Positions 53,740 to 63,266 of a stretch of DNA of 64,000 nt are shown in pieces (the first letter of the stretch is position 1; each line of letters starts with the position of its first letter). The position numbers were made by a program, and so were the translations under genes. The DNA is from Saprospira sp. CCB-QB6 (GTDB taxonomy: Bacteria; Bacteroidota; Bacteroidia; Chitinophagales; Saprospiraceae). The stretch spans positions 310,001 through 374,000 of the forward strand of contig NZ_CP116808.1 in assembly GCF_028464065.1 (NCBI RefSeq). Direction: 5' to 3'. The notes below the pieces were generated by a model. The model saw only the letters and a list, made by a program, of their open reading frames with translations, made no database searches and was not told the DNA's origin.

Positions 53740-53849
53740 TACAGATTGATTTATAAGGCAAGTAGGCTATTGGATTTTTAGGTCCTAGATCTTAACGCTA
53801 ATTTTTTTGTTACTCACTAAAGATGTTCTCTAGTAAAATAGGTGCATTT

Positions 53850-54238
53850 CTTTTTGGGGCTTCCCCTCCCTTTGGTCGGGTCGGGCTGTACCGCAGCTCG
53901 CTGTTCGCTCGGCCCTGCGGCGGCTTTGCCGCCTTGGTCTGGCCCTTTGGGCCACTGCTTTCCATCCCTAAGCCAAGGCCCGATGGGCCTTTTAAGGGAG
54001 TGTCAGTTCGCGCTGCCATCCTAAGCCCTCATAAATTATGGTCTCTGGCTAGGGACAAAGCGGCCCTGCCGCCGAAGAGGAAAGCCAAAAGGAAACAGCT
54101 CGTTGAGCGGCCTAGCGATGGTAGGCAGTGCGGCAAAGCCGCAGACCAAGCAAAAACTTGTTTTTTGCGCAGGGCCGAGCGAATAGCGAGCTGCCGAACG
54201 TAGCGCCGCAAGGCCGCAGGCCGCTGCGGAGGCCCCAA
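53850..54238. repeat. GC-rich interspersed repeats, head-to-head pair
   Basis: A forward copy (53850-53995, GGGGCTTCCCCTCCC, GGTCGGGCTGTACC, GCTCGGCCCTGCGG, TTGGTCTGGCCC) and a reverse copy (about 54105-54238, GGCCTAGCGATGGTAGGCAG, CAGGGCCGAGCGAATAGCGA, GGAGGCCCC) lie upstream of the RHS gene. The remainder of 53740-54241 is short AT-rich leader without a recognisable promoter. Confidence 0.85.
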
Positions 54239-54241
54239 ACA

Positions 54242-54925
54242 CTATTTATATAAAACTTGATAATGCAAATAGGGAGATTGAGGCTGACAGCTATTTCCCT
54301 TGCAGTTTATAAATTGATTAATTTGATATTTATTTATCTCTTTTTCTTCAAATCTTTGTTCTTGGTACAACATCTGGATAATCAGCGGTTCCTCCCCTAT
54401 TTCGAGTTGGTAGATATACTCTACTCGATCTATAGCTTGTTCCGTTAAGCTTAGCCGAATTTCGGTTAGGCCCAACTCCTCTTTAGTTAAAAAACTATAT
54501 ATTTTCTTTCCCCCTTGCATTTTAAAGCTAAGGGGCTGTTCTCCACCTAGTTTTTCTAAAGCTTTTAGGCCATCTTCAATCATTGGGCGAGTGTCTTTAG
54601 TATCTTTTAGAATCATCAATTGGTGAACAAAATCTACTTTTAGCCATTTACCGGCTCCCAACACCATTACAAAGTCCTTATTTTCAGAAACAAAGAGGTT
54701 CTCTTTTTTCAGAAAGGTGGTTATTCCCTCTGTTTTTTTCTCCTTGCCCATTATTCTTATCGTAGAGACTTTAAACTTGTATGTTCTTCGATCTAAATAG
54801 CTTTGATAAATTTTTTGAAGATCCTTTTTTAAATCTTGCGCACTTAAATTACTGCTTACTCCAAGGGTCAGCAGTATAATCAGTAGTGGCAGAGATGCTG
54901 ATTTCCAAATGCTTTTCATGCTCAT
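54242..54925 (-). CDS. Secreted LolA-like protein of unknown role
   Basis: A 227-residue exported protein; the signal peptide ends LSAQ. The mature part begins with a helix (DLKKDLQKIYQSYL) and continues as curved beta strands (YKFKVSTIRIMGKEKKTEGITTFLKKENLFVSENKDFVMVLG...KWLKVD), a pattern like the LolA/LppX fold. Three start options exist: TTG at 54958 and ATGs at 54925 and 54919. The ATG at 54925 or 54919 gives the best signal peptide. It starts 40 bases after the SpvB-like gene and is probably in its operon. A carrier or chaperone role for the giant secreted proteins is conceivable only from context. Confidence 0.6.
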   Translation of the reverse strand: MSMKSIWKSASLPLLIILLTLGVSSNLSAQDLKKDLQKIYQSYLDRRTYKFKVSTIRIMGKEKKTEGITTFLKKENLFVSENKDFVMVLGAGKWLKVDFVHQLMILKDTKDTRPMIEDGLKALEKLGGEQPLSFKMQGGKKIYSFLTKEELGLTEIRLSLTEQAIDRVEYIYQLEIGEEPLIIQMLYQEQRFEEKEINKYQINQFINCKGNSCQPQSPYLHYQVLYK

Positions 54926-54965
54926 AATTTTCAGGTAGTAAGCAATAGAATTGCTCAAAAAATGC

Positions 54966-57900
54966 CTAATCTCGTTTGATGACGTGAGCTCTTGACTCCT
55001 GAATAGTTTTGATTCCTTCTTCGGTTTCCTTTTTCACCTTTATCAATTGCCCTTCTTCATCGTAGATGTAGTAAGTTGCGTGATTTCTGTTGTCCAAAAC
55101 AGCAGAAGGTTTTAGATGAATAGGATCATAAACATAGGTTTCCATAGCGGCCTTGGCTGGATGAATTCGGATATCATCTATATACGCACCAGAACTGCTC
55201 GTATTGACAGCCACAATGTTTATATGTGTAGTATTCGCAGGTAATTCAAAACTTACTTCATGTTGTTGCCATCCCTCAATAATATTTCCTTTGGGTTTAG
55301 TTTGAAAAAACCCTAGTGTATTACTGGAAGCGTCAAAAGCAACTACGCGTAACTCAATAAAGTGGTAGGCGGTATCAATAGCTGCTGCAGCTGCTCGGTT
55401 CTCTTTCACCCAAGTATTTAGGACATAAGGCTTTGTTGGTAAAGGAGAAAATTTGCCGTTACAGCTACATTCTAGCGGCAATGTTTCGGGTAACTTTTGG
55501 TTAGAGGGATTAGGCTTGAGATATTCTGGGATAGCATCTGCATCCTCTGCCTCATAAATGTAGCCATTCATTATTTCTTCTGTTACACTAAACCCATCTC
55601 GTTGCAAGGCTGCAATGCAGGCGGCTTCATCAAAGCGGCCTAAATTGATTGTTGTTATTGTAAAAATTCCTGATATTCCTGCTGCCATATCCATATACAT
55701 TGAATATTGTCCAGTATGGCTTTCTTCTGTTGTTAAAACTGGGTCCATAATCTGAAAGTGTGCATCACAATCTTTATCGTAATTTTCAAAGCTTTCAAAC
55801 ATAATATCCTGATAACGAGCATTTCCAGCTATTGCAATGGGCAAATCTGTCTTATCCGTATATAGACTTGCTGAATAATTCTTCAGTACATCTCGACTTT
55901 CTAAGGCATGCCCCTCTTTGGAGTACTTGGTGACAAACCCTGCATGCTCCCAACTTTCATTAGTAGCTGTTGATGCCCAGCTAAAAGGGGTAAAGGAACT
56001 AAGTATCCCTTTTTCTCTTAGGCCTGGACTACCAATAGCATTAGGATATTCTCTATCCCCTTTATGGGCAAAAGAGGTCCATGTGCGCCAAATTCCTTTT
56101 TCTCCTGTGAGGAAGGGGTTCGTTGTGCTTCCTTCATTGCAAGAGGCAAGAATGCTTGCATCATTTCGATCATTACAAGAAGAAGAAGCCGAAAAGCTTT
56201 CGACAAAATTCCCATCTCTAAATACATCTACAGTATGATCTCCTAAAGGGATTGGCACTGTAACTTGCTGTCCAGAGGCTGCTGCACCAAAGGTATAGGA
56301 AGCATTTTCATAAATGACGGAACCATTTGCTGTCTCTACACTAATTGCATGAGTAGAACCTGGAGAAACAGCTGCTAGGACCAGGTTGGGTACAGATTGG
56401 CCACCACCTTGCCACAAAGCAGGTGATTGTAGTTGTGTTCTAAGGACATGTGGAGAGGGTAAATTTCTAAAATCTACAAATAAATAACTATACTGATACT
56501 TATCATACCATTCTGCAGTAGATACAGGGAGACACATCCCTTGTCCACCCAATGGATACACTGTACCCGCACTAACAACTTTTCCTGTGGCATTTCCTAA
56601 GTGTTGTTTTACATGTAAAAAATGAGGATTAGTTGCATCATGAACACATTCACAATTACTACATGAATTACACATAAGACTTGTAAAGTCACTACTTCCA
56701 GAAACGGGATAATTATATACTGTATTATTAGTAAATTTTAATCGCATTTTTACACAGTATCCTTCACAAGGATTCGCATAACCAAAAAAAGTTGGTGGTA
56801 TGCCGTAACATATAGTATTGGGTACTGAGGAACAATTATAGTTAGCAATACTTTCTGTAATAGAAGAAGCTGCTTGTGCTACACCATCAATATAAACGAT
56901 CACATCACCAGATTGAACATCTGCATAGCTCGCGTCAATACAAGGCAAAAGAGCTCCACCATTGTCACAGCTTCCTCCTACAGAAAAATCTGTAACTGCT
57001 GCTCCATCTACTTCTACGGTAATCAGGTTGGCATCTGTAGAAACCCCAGGTAGATAGTCTACACAAAGACCATAATCACAGCTATAAGTAGTTTCACAAA
57101 CCTTAGTAGAGTGATAATCTTTAAACTTAACTGCAGAGGCATTTAAGACTTTTTGATTATTCAAATCAAGAGTAGCCGTGCCTGTAGATGGGGCTGGGCT
57201 AAAATCTTGGTTTAGTGTAGCGATAGCTCCTGCATTTGTATGTACAAAGTTTTTATGTCCTGAGCGTGTAATGACAAGGGCTCCTATTCTTCCAATATTC
57301 AAAGGGTTTCCAGCTTCATCCAATAGGCCAATAATTCCTTGAGAATCATCTCGACCATAGACAAATGCTCGGACATAAGTACTTGTGTTACTTACTCTAA
57401 CTGATAGTTCATCTCCTACAGTAAAGTACTTAGCTAAATCAAGGCTGCTAGATGAATGTTTTACGTATTGTCCGTTAACCTGTTTAACTAAGACAGGGTT
57501 TCCATTTTCCCCTTCTAGTTTTAGTCCCACATTTTTAAAGGCTGCATCCATACCATCATAAAACCATCTTGCTTTTTGTTTATAGGAGTAGATTTCGTCC
57601 TTAAACTCATTTTGCACCTTAGTGAGTAAAGCCTCTCCAGTTAGGGCATCATAGACTAGGCTTTCCGTAGTAATTACTGCTTGGCCGTCAATAATTCTAG
57701 TTGCCTTTAAAATTCCTGACTTGTGAATAATTTTCTGGACAACAGCTGTTCGGCTAGTGTTTATAGACTTATTCCATTTTCCCCAAATGGTTACAATAGG
57801 CCAGATCCCAGCCTGATCTAGGTTAAGGTCGATTTGAGCAGAAGATAAATTCTCTCTATTTTCATGCATTTCCACTAAAACATCGTACTCTATACCTAGC

Positions 57901-60900
57901 AATGCCTTTTGGTATTTTCTATCTTCAGTAAAGACATCAACTTCATTTTGCAGTTCGCCTTGGCTATTTGTATGATAAATATACTCTTGTTTAGTTATTA
58001 AGGCCTCTGGCGTTGATGTAAGTGGATTTGCGGTATACTGTCCTATAGATTTTAATTTTCCAGGCATATCATTTAAGATAATCACATAACCTTGGCTTGC
58101 TCCTGTGCGTGCCTCACTATAAGTTATGCCTATGTCTGCGCTATGGTCATTCTCACTACCATTTAGGCCAAACCCCATCCCTAAGGGTATTGGTTTTTTA
58201 ACAGCTGGTTCTGTATATTTTACCTTTACAGGAAAATCTTTTGGGGTAAAGAATTCATAGACTGCAATAGGAGATGTTGGTTGTTTAGTTGTTCCTGTTG
58301 AAATATCTAAGTTTGCTTTCAATGAGCGAACAGTTACCTTTCCGTAGCCAACCGAAGCCCCTGGGTAATATTGTTGCATATGAGGAGTTTCCATAAACAA
58401 GCTCTGATGGCTTGTATTAGCTAGATTACTATACTCATACTCGATAGGTTGAGCCAAAGGACTTTGTTCTCCTCCAATTATAGGTTCATAGGCTACGCCA
58501 CTACTAATTTTTTGGCCATTCTCTTCTGTGGTATAATCATAAACATGCCCATAACTTCCTGATAGGTAATTGGCATTAGTCATATCCTCCCAGCCATCAT
58601 GAATAGTGATCTGTTTCACTCGAACACCTCCACCATATTTAACTCCAGTTGGTTCCATTAGGCGAATCTGCGAATAACCACTCAGGCTAATATTTTTTGC
58701 AAAGCCCTGCTCTCTAAGATGTATTTTATATCCATTCAACATGCTGTTGATATCGCTTACAAAATTAGTAAGGTCAGCAATCTCTGGATAAATGCTATTA
58801 TTTGGGTAAATAAGCTCTGAACGATATTTTTTTATATGCTGAAAACTTGCATTTTGAATGGGGTGAAGTTCTCCAACGGAAACACCTCCTAAACCTTCAA
58901 TTTGACTTGGCTTTAGACGAATAAAACCAATATCATAACTACTCCCTTGATTACCAGAGCTCACCACACCATAATCAACTCCAGGATTAGCAGTTTCTAA
59001 CTTAGCATACCCACTAATAAAATCATAATTATTACCATTAAAAGGAGAACTTGAGTTTGTGATTGTTTTAAGGTTTACTCTCGATTTAAAGTAAACATAT
59101 TTGATTTCCTCCAAGTACTTTTTGTAAAAATCTGCATTTAAGTCTGCGAGAGTTGTTGTCATAGACATTGGCTCTTTCAATGGAAAGAAAATTTTATCCC
59201 CAGCTGCTGAGCTTAAAGCATTTTGTTGTTCATAAACCCCTGAGTTATCATCGTAGACCCCTCTTTGGTAGTACTCATTAGCTTGATTTTTAGGAATTTC
59301 GGATAAATCATTTCCCAGCCCTAAAATGTCGTACATTTGTAGTGCTTTTTTATCTTCTACATAAGCATAATCATCTCTTTCATAGTCTATATTTAATTTA
59401 GATCCAGTAGGTAAACTAATAGAAGTCAGATGCCAAATAGCGGGATCTTCAGGATCATCTTGATTTACATATGGGAATTCCATATAAGGATAAACCTCTC
59501 CATTAGCACCTTGATACTTAGTTATATCACGATAGTTCCCCCAGCAATCGTAAGCTTGATCGCTATAGTTTGGATTTAGATCTGAATTGTAGTTTGCGGT
59601 ATTTCCTGCACTTGACTTTATATAGTCAAATACATAGGGTGTAGCACTCCCTTTTGAAGATAGGCCATAAGTGAAGTACAGCTTTCTAAGCGTTAATTTT
59701 CCTGTTGAAGCAGTAGCTGCATTAGGTGTATTTCCAGATAAATTTGGGAGACCTGCAGTCTCATCATTATATTCAAAGTTTACAACTTTTGTAGGTATGC
59801 CTCTGGCACTATTTTGTTTGTATTTTTCATACTCTTTTTTAGTATAAAGCTTTATTTTTTTAAGCTTATACATTTTATTTCCATCACTTACATTAGCTTC
59901 TTTCCCCCCATTAATATTGTTAGGGTCCGCACCAAAGCCATCAGTTCGTTCTTCTGTTTCAAAAACAGCTACATGTGTTTTTGTATGTACCTCATCAAGA
60001 TAGTATAGTTCTTTTACCCCTTTAGAATAACTCCCTTTGTCATCATAGGGATTAGATGTACCAGGCATATAGTTAGCTTGGCTATAGGGTACACGCCAAT
60101 GATATTCATCAGAGGTTTTTTTGTACTTAAACTTCACCCAATAACCATGATCATCATCGGTAACTCCATCTCCAGTAACATCAATATAGTCTGCAGATAC
60201 TACATCTGTTAACATCCAAGAATTTACATAAGCAGGTAATTTTGTCTTATCTAAAAACTCTTGGTCTGGACTTGCTAAACTACCACTTTTATAATATTCG
60301 CCGGTAGGAACATCTATCTTATAATCTGTTAATGCTGCATCATCCTTTTCTACTGAAAACACAAGATCCTCCTGTGACAAATTGTATGCAGCTAAACCAT
60401 AAATGTAGCGCATACCATCTGGCTGTACAGAAATAATTTCGGAAATATGGTGCCCTATAGGCTGAGTTCCCGTTGGAAACTTTCTACGCTCTACAGTATT
60501 AGAACCTGTAGCATCCTTATAAGTAAGATTTTTACTAAAACCATATATTTTAGCTTCATCTGCAGTCAACTTTTGAACTGGAACAGTTCGTGCTGCTCGC
60601 TCTGTTGTTCCGTCAAATCCTGATCGTTCCGCAGTTGCAGTAGCCCCTGAAGATAAGCCTGTTGCCTCTATTCCAGACAAAGAATTTGAAATATTAACTC
60701 TAACAGCTTCATCCCCTCCCCAGTCATTGTAATGATTACTAGATAACAAAGCTGGTCTGTCTCCTAATTCCTTAAAGTAGCTAGGTTCATAGTCTGGTCG
60801 ACTATTCTGTTCTTCAGTAAATGCTAAATGATCTAATAGACTAAAGTCATCTGACCAGCCTCCAGATTTAATGGTTCCTTTTCCTAACAAAACAGGAAGA

Positions 60901-62141
60901 CCAACATCTAGCCCAATATGGTAGGGAAAAACAGCTAGTTCTGCACCAAAGGAATAATTTTTTATTGTATGTTCATTTTTGTGTTGAGATAAAATACCAA
61001 TATCTGAGCGATGTGCACGGAATGCAGAACCAATTCCCTGAGCTGTCATCAAAAAGACATCATGAGTTAAGGTAGAAGTCGGTAAATTAGGTTGGCTTAG
61101 ATTATACGATGTACTTGCCGCATTAAAGTCTGTTATTGCTGAGGCATCCTGTAGTTTAGACGAATTTAAATTGAGATATCCATAAGCATCTAAAAAATAG
61201 GAACTTTCCTTTGATTGACGAGAATTGACAACAACACCAGACCAATTTAGAGGAAAACTAGACAAAAAAGTCCCCCAACCACTAGCTGTACCAAAAATTC
61301 CTTTTAATTTGAGATGTGTTGTTTTCGTGGGCATAGTGACCATAGGTACAGACTGGTTCTTGCTAAAAGTTAGTCCTAGGTTAGCATTTCCACCTGCACT
61401 TTTTCTACCATTTTTGCTCTTTGAACTTCCTTCTCCACCTGCCACGAAGTTCAAAGAACGAATTCCTTCTCTAGAATTCATATTAGCCCCAACGCCTACA
61501 CTAAGTGTTGCATTTTTGTATTCTTTAGAAAGAGATAATGTAGGACTTAATCCGATACCCGACTGTGTATCATAACTTAAATCAGCACTAAATATTCCTC
61601 CGCCAATAGAGGATTCTACTCTAAATCCAATCCCCTTATTATTATTCCAATATATTTGACCTGTTGGTATCGAATACCTACCACTCCTTCTACGTACTCC
61701 AAAAACCTCTTTATATCTATTCAGGTCTAAATTAAGCCCAATAGTAGTTGATTTCTTATAATGTGACTTTTTCTCCACCTTGTCTCCATTAAAATCATCT
61801 GGCAAACCTCTTAAAGAACGATTTACAGCTCCAACGTTCACCGTCCAACCTAAACCAACCCAGCTTGCTTCTTGGTCCATTCCAATTCCAGAATGGTAAG
61901 CTAGGTTAATTGGATATCCTCCTTGAGGGCCTGGAACAGCTAATAATGGAATATTATAGGTAAAGTCTCCAGAATATAGGTCTACCATCTCTGTTGTAGT
62001 AGCCTGCTCAAAGGCTGCATATTCCTGCTGAGAAGGACCTGAAGTCAATGCAAACAACTGAAAAGGACAAACTGTCAAACTAAACAAAGTTGTCAACAAT
62101 GTAGCTGTAAACTTCTTGTTATTACGTATAAATATATTCAT
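54966..62141 (-). CDS. SpvB-like giant secreted protein (Tc-toxin B-like N-terminus)
   Basis: A 2391-residue exported protein; signal peptide about 1-31. Residues about 45-115 (VDLYSGDFTYNIPLLAVPGPQGGYPINLAYHSG, then SWVGLGWTVNVGAVNRSLRG) match the start of SpvB and of TcB/RHS shell proteins. Long beta-rich regions follow. A cysteine-rich part lies at about 1670-1840 with several CxxC-like groups (CNSCSNCEC). A carbohydrate-binding-like domain lies near 2230-2330. The C-terminus is a YD-repeat-like tail (METYVYDPIHLKP, ATYYIYDEEGQLIKVKKETE). It ends without a toxin-like extension, so it may be a shell partner of the RHS protein rather than an effector. It is preceded by a lipoprotein gene at a 21-base gap. 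Confidence 0.75.
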   Translation of the reverse strand: MNIFIRNNKKFTATLLTTLFSLTVCPFQLFALTSGPSQQEYAAFEQATTTEMVDLYSGDFTYNIPLLAVPGPQGGYPINLAYHSGIGMDQEASWVGLGWTVNVGAVNRSLRGLPDDFNGDKVEKKSHYKKSTTIGLNLDLNRYKEVFGVRRRSGRYSIPTGQIYWNNNKGIGFRVESSIGGGIFSADLSYDTQSGIGLSPTLSLSKEYKNATLSVGVGANMNSREGIRSLNFVAGGEGSSKSKNGRKSAGGNANLGLTFSKNQSVPMVTMPTKTTHLKLKGIFGTASGWGTFLSSFPLNWSGVVVNSRQSKESSYFLDAYGYLNLNSSKLQDASAITDFNAASTSYNLSQPNLPTSTLTHDVFLMTAQGIGSAFRAHRSDIGILSQHKNEHTIKNYSFGAELAVFPYHIGLDVGLPVLLGKGTIKSGGWSDDFSLLDHLAFTEEQNSRPDYEPSYFKELGDRPALLSSNHYNDWGGDEAVRVNISNSLSGIEATGLSSGATATAERSGFDGTTERAARTVPVQKLTADEAKIYGFSKNLTYKDATGSNTVERRKFPTGTQPIGHHISEIISVQPDGMRYIYGLAAYNLSQEDLVFSVEKDDAALTDYKIDVPTGEYYKSGSLASPDQEFLDKTKLPAYVNSWMLTDVVSADYIDVTGDGVTDDDHGYWVKFKYKKTSDEYHWRVPYSQANYMPGTSNPYDDKGSYSKGVKELYYLDEVHTKTHVAVFETEERTDGFGADPNNINGGKEANVSDGNKMYKLKKIKLYTKKEYEKYKQNSARGIPTKVVNFEYNDETAGLPNLSGNTPNAATASTGKLTLRKLYFTYGLSSKGSATPYVFDYIKSSAGNTANYNSDLNPNYSDQAYDCWGNYRDITKYQGANGEVYPYMEFPYVNQDDPEDPAIWHLTSISLPTGSKLNIDYERDDYAYVEDKKALQMYDILGLGNDLSEIPKNQANEYYQRGVYDDNSGVYEQQNALSSAAGDKIFFPLKEPMSMTTTLADLNADFYKKYLEEIKYVYFKSRVNLKTITNSSSPFNGNNYDFISGYAKLETANPGVDYGVVSSGNQGSSYDIGFIRLKPSQIEGLGGVSVGELHPIQNASFQHIKKYRSELIYPNNSIYPEIADLTNFVSDINSMLNGYKIHLREQGFAKNISLSGYSQIRLMEPTGVKYGGGVRVKQITIHDGWEDMTNANYLSGSYGHVYDYTTEENGQKISSGVAYEPIIGGEQSPLAQPIEYEYSNLANTSHQSLFMETPHMQQYYPGASVGYGKVTVRSLKANLDISTGTTKQPTSPIAVYEFFTPKDFPVKVKYTEPAVKKPIPLGMGFGLNGSENDHSADIGITYSEARTGASQGYVIILNDMPGKLKSIGQYTANPLTSTPEALITKQEYIYHTNSQGELQNEVDVFTEDRKYQKALLGIEYDVLVEMHENRENLSSAQIDLNLDQAGIWPIVTIWGKWNKSINTSRTAVVQKIIHKSGILKATRIIDGQAVITTESLVYDALTGEALLTKVQNEFKDEIYSYKQKARWFYDGMDAAFKNVGLKLEGENGNPVLVKQVNGQYVKHSSSSLDLAKYFTVGDELSVRVSNTSTYVRAFVYGRDDSQGIIGLLDEAGNPLNIGRIGALVITRSGHKNFVHTNAGAIATLNQDFSPAPSTGTATLDLNNQKVLNASAVKFKDYHSTKVCETTYSCDYGLCVDYLPGVSTDANLITVEVDGAAVTDFSVGGSCDNGGALLPCIDASYADVQSGDVIVYIDGVAQAASSITESIANYNCSSVPNTICYGIPPTFFGYANPCEGYCVKMRLKFTNNTVYNYPVSGSSDFTSLMCNSCSNCECVHDATNPHFLHVKQHLGNATGKVVSAGTVYPLGGQGMCLPVSTAEWYDKYQYSYLFVDFRNLPSPHVLRTQLQSPALWQGGGQSVPNLVLAAVSPGSTHAISVETANGSVIYENASYTFGAAASGQQVTVPIPLGDHTVDVFRDGNFVESFSASSSCNDRNDASILASCNEGSTTNPFLTGEKGIWRTWTSFAHKGDREYPNAIGSPGLREKGILSSFTPFSWASTATNESWEHAGFVTKYSKEGHALESRDVLKNYSASLYTDKTDLPIAIAGNARYQDIMFESFENYDKDCDAHFQIMDPVLTTEESHTGQYSMYMDMAAGISGIFTITTINLGRFDEAACIAALQRDGFSVTEEIMNGYIYEAEDADAIPEYLKPNPSNQKLPETLPLECSCNGKFSPLPTKPYVLNTWVKENRAAAAAIDTAYHFIELRVVAFDASSNTLGFFQTKPKGNIIEGWQQHEVSFELPANTTHINIVAVNTSSSGAYIDDIRIHPAKAAMETYVYDPIHLKPSAVLDNRNHATYYIYDEEGQLIKVKKETEEGIKTIQESRAHVIKRD

Positions 62142-62162
62142 TTTATTAAAATGTCTTCTTGT

Positions 62163-62768
62163 TTATAACTCTAAAGTTGGAACTTTAGCTAATAAAGATT
62201 TTTCAAATTTAAGCCGTACCTCTCCCGCTCCAAACAACTTATCCTTATACACAAAAGTATAATCCGCTTGACTTTTTATATCTTTTCGCTCGAAAGTGAG
62301 CACATAATCTAAATATGGAGCTAAAGCATAATTTCGCACGAATTGAAAAGACCTTAGCCCTAAAGTATCTGTCCCTTCTAAAAACAAAATATCTTCCTCT
62401 ATACCAAATGCCAAATAGTTTAATCTCTGGTAATAGGTCTCCTCATCAGGAACATTCTTTTCTAAAGGATTCATTGATTTTTCAACATCTTGTATTCTAA
62501 ATTTTAGATATACAAACTCATTGTCTTCCTCCTCCCTACGTTTTTGAGCCTGAGCTACTCCAGATTGCAAAGCCTGCTGAGCATAGATGTAATCAATATT
62601 TCCATATTGTACTATGTATTCATTCTCACCAATTAACTTCTTCTGCTGAAAATGATTCGAAGGGTTTTCTACCCATTCTAAATACTCTTTTGGCGCTAAA
62701 CGATCAGGCTGACAAGAAGCCAAGAGCAAAACCATAGCTATAATTGCAAAAAATAGATACTTCAACAT
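62163..62768 (-). CDS. Lipoprotein of unknown function in the toxin operon
   Basis: A 201-residue lipoprotein with a canonical signal (LLLASC, Cys19). The mature part has a helical region with repeated Gln/Glu (AQQALQSGVAQAQKRREEE) and a beta-rich C-terminal half (FVYLKFRIQD, LDYVLTFERKD, FGAGEVRLKFEKS). No family is recognised. Its ATG overlaps the stop codon of the OmpH-like gene (TAATG), and the SpvB-like gene follows 21 bases later, so it is surely co-translated and likely works with these exported proteins. Confidence 0.65.
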   Translation of the reverse strand: MLKYLFFAIIAMVLLLASCQPDRLAPKEYLEWVENPSNHFQQKKLIGENEYIVQYGNIDYIYAQQALQSGVAQAQKRREEEDNEFVYLKFRIQDVEKSMNPLEKNVPDEETYYQRLNYLAFGIEEDILFLEGTDTLGLRSFQFVRNYALAPYLDYVLTFERKDIKSQADYTFVYKDKLFGAGEVRLKFEKSLLAKVPTLEL

Positions 62769-63262
62769 TACTTGGCCCCTCCTTTATACCGTTCATTTAT
62801 ATAAATTACAACATCTTCTGTAATATTGATAGATTCACTAGCTGCCATAATAGCCCCATCTCCCCTTGCTCCTAAAATTAGGTCGTACTTTTGTTTTTCA
62901 TTATAATCCTTTAAATACTGACTCAATTGCTCGACGACTTGTGTGTGCAACTCTTGTTGAAATGTTTGCAAATCAGCTTCAAATTGAGCCTCCTTTAACT
63001 GATATTCCTGTACTAAAGCACCTCTAGAACTACTATCTTCTTTTACAATAAGATACTGTAAACTATCTAAAATTGCTTTTCTTTTATCTGTAATCAATTG
63101 TACCTTTTGCTCTGATTCTTTAGCAAAATCAAACTGACTAAGCAAATCAGGCAAGGATACATAAGCTATTTTTTGCGTCTTCGAACTATCTAGCAAAAAA
63201 AATAATAAGACTCCTAAAAGTACCCCTAGGGCCCCTACTCCTATTAACTTTATATGCTTCAC
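62768..63262 (-). CDS. OmpH/Skp-like periplasmic coiled-coil protein
   Basis: A 164-residue protein with an N-terminal membrane anchor (about 5-25). IAYVSLPDLLSQFDFAKESEQKVQ follows, the strand-helix opening of OmpH/Skp chaperones, then a long charged coiled coil (about 55-125) and a closing strand segment (YDLILGARGDGAIMAASESINIT) as in Skp. Family members hold unfolded outer-membrane proteins. Here the anchor and the operon position suggest a dedicated holdase for the giant secreted proteins, which is an inference. It starts 4 bases after the preceding gene. Confidence 0.72.
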   Translation of the reverse strand: MKHIKLIGVGALGVLLGVLLFFLLDSSKTQKIAYVSLPDLLSQFDFAKESEQKVQLITDKRKAILDSLQYLIVKEDSSSRGALVQEYQLKEAQFEADLQTFQQELHTQVVEQLSQYLKDYNEKQKYDLILGARGDGAIMAASESINITEDVVIYINERYKGGAK

Positions 63263-63266
63263 TATC

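Noticed and set aside
54926-54958. Upstream TTG start for the LolA-like protein
   Set aside because: The ATG at 54925 (or 54919) gives a standard signal peptide; the extension would spoil it.
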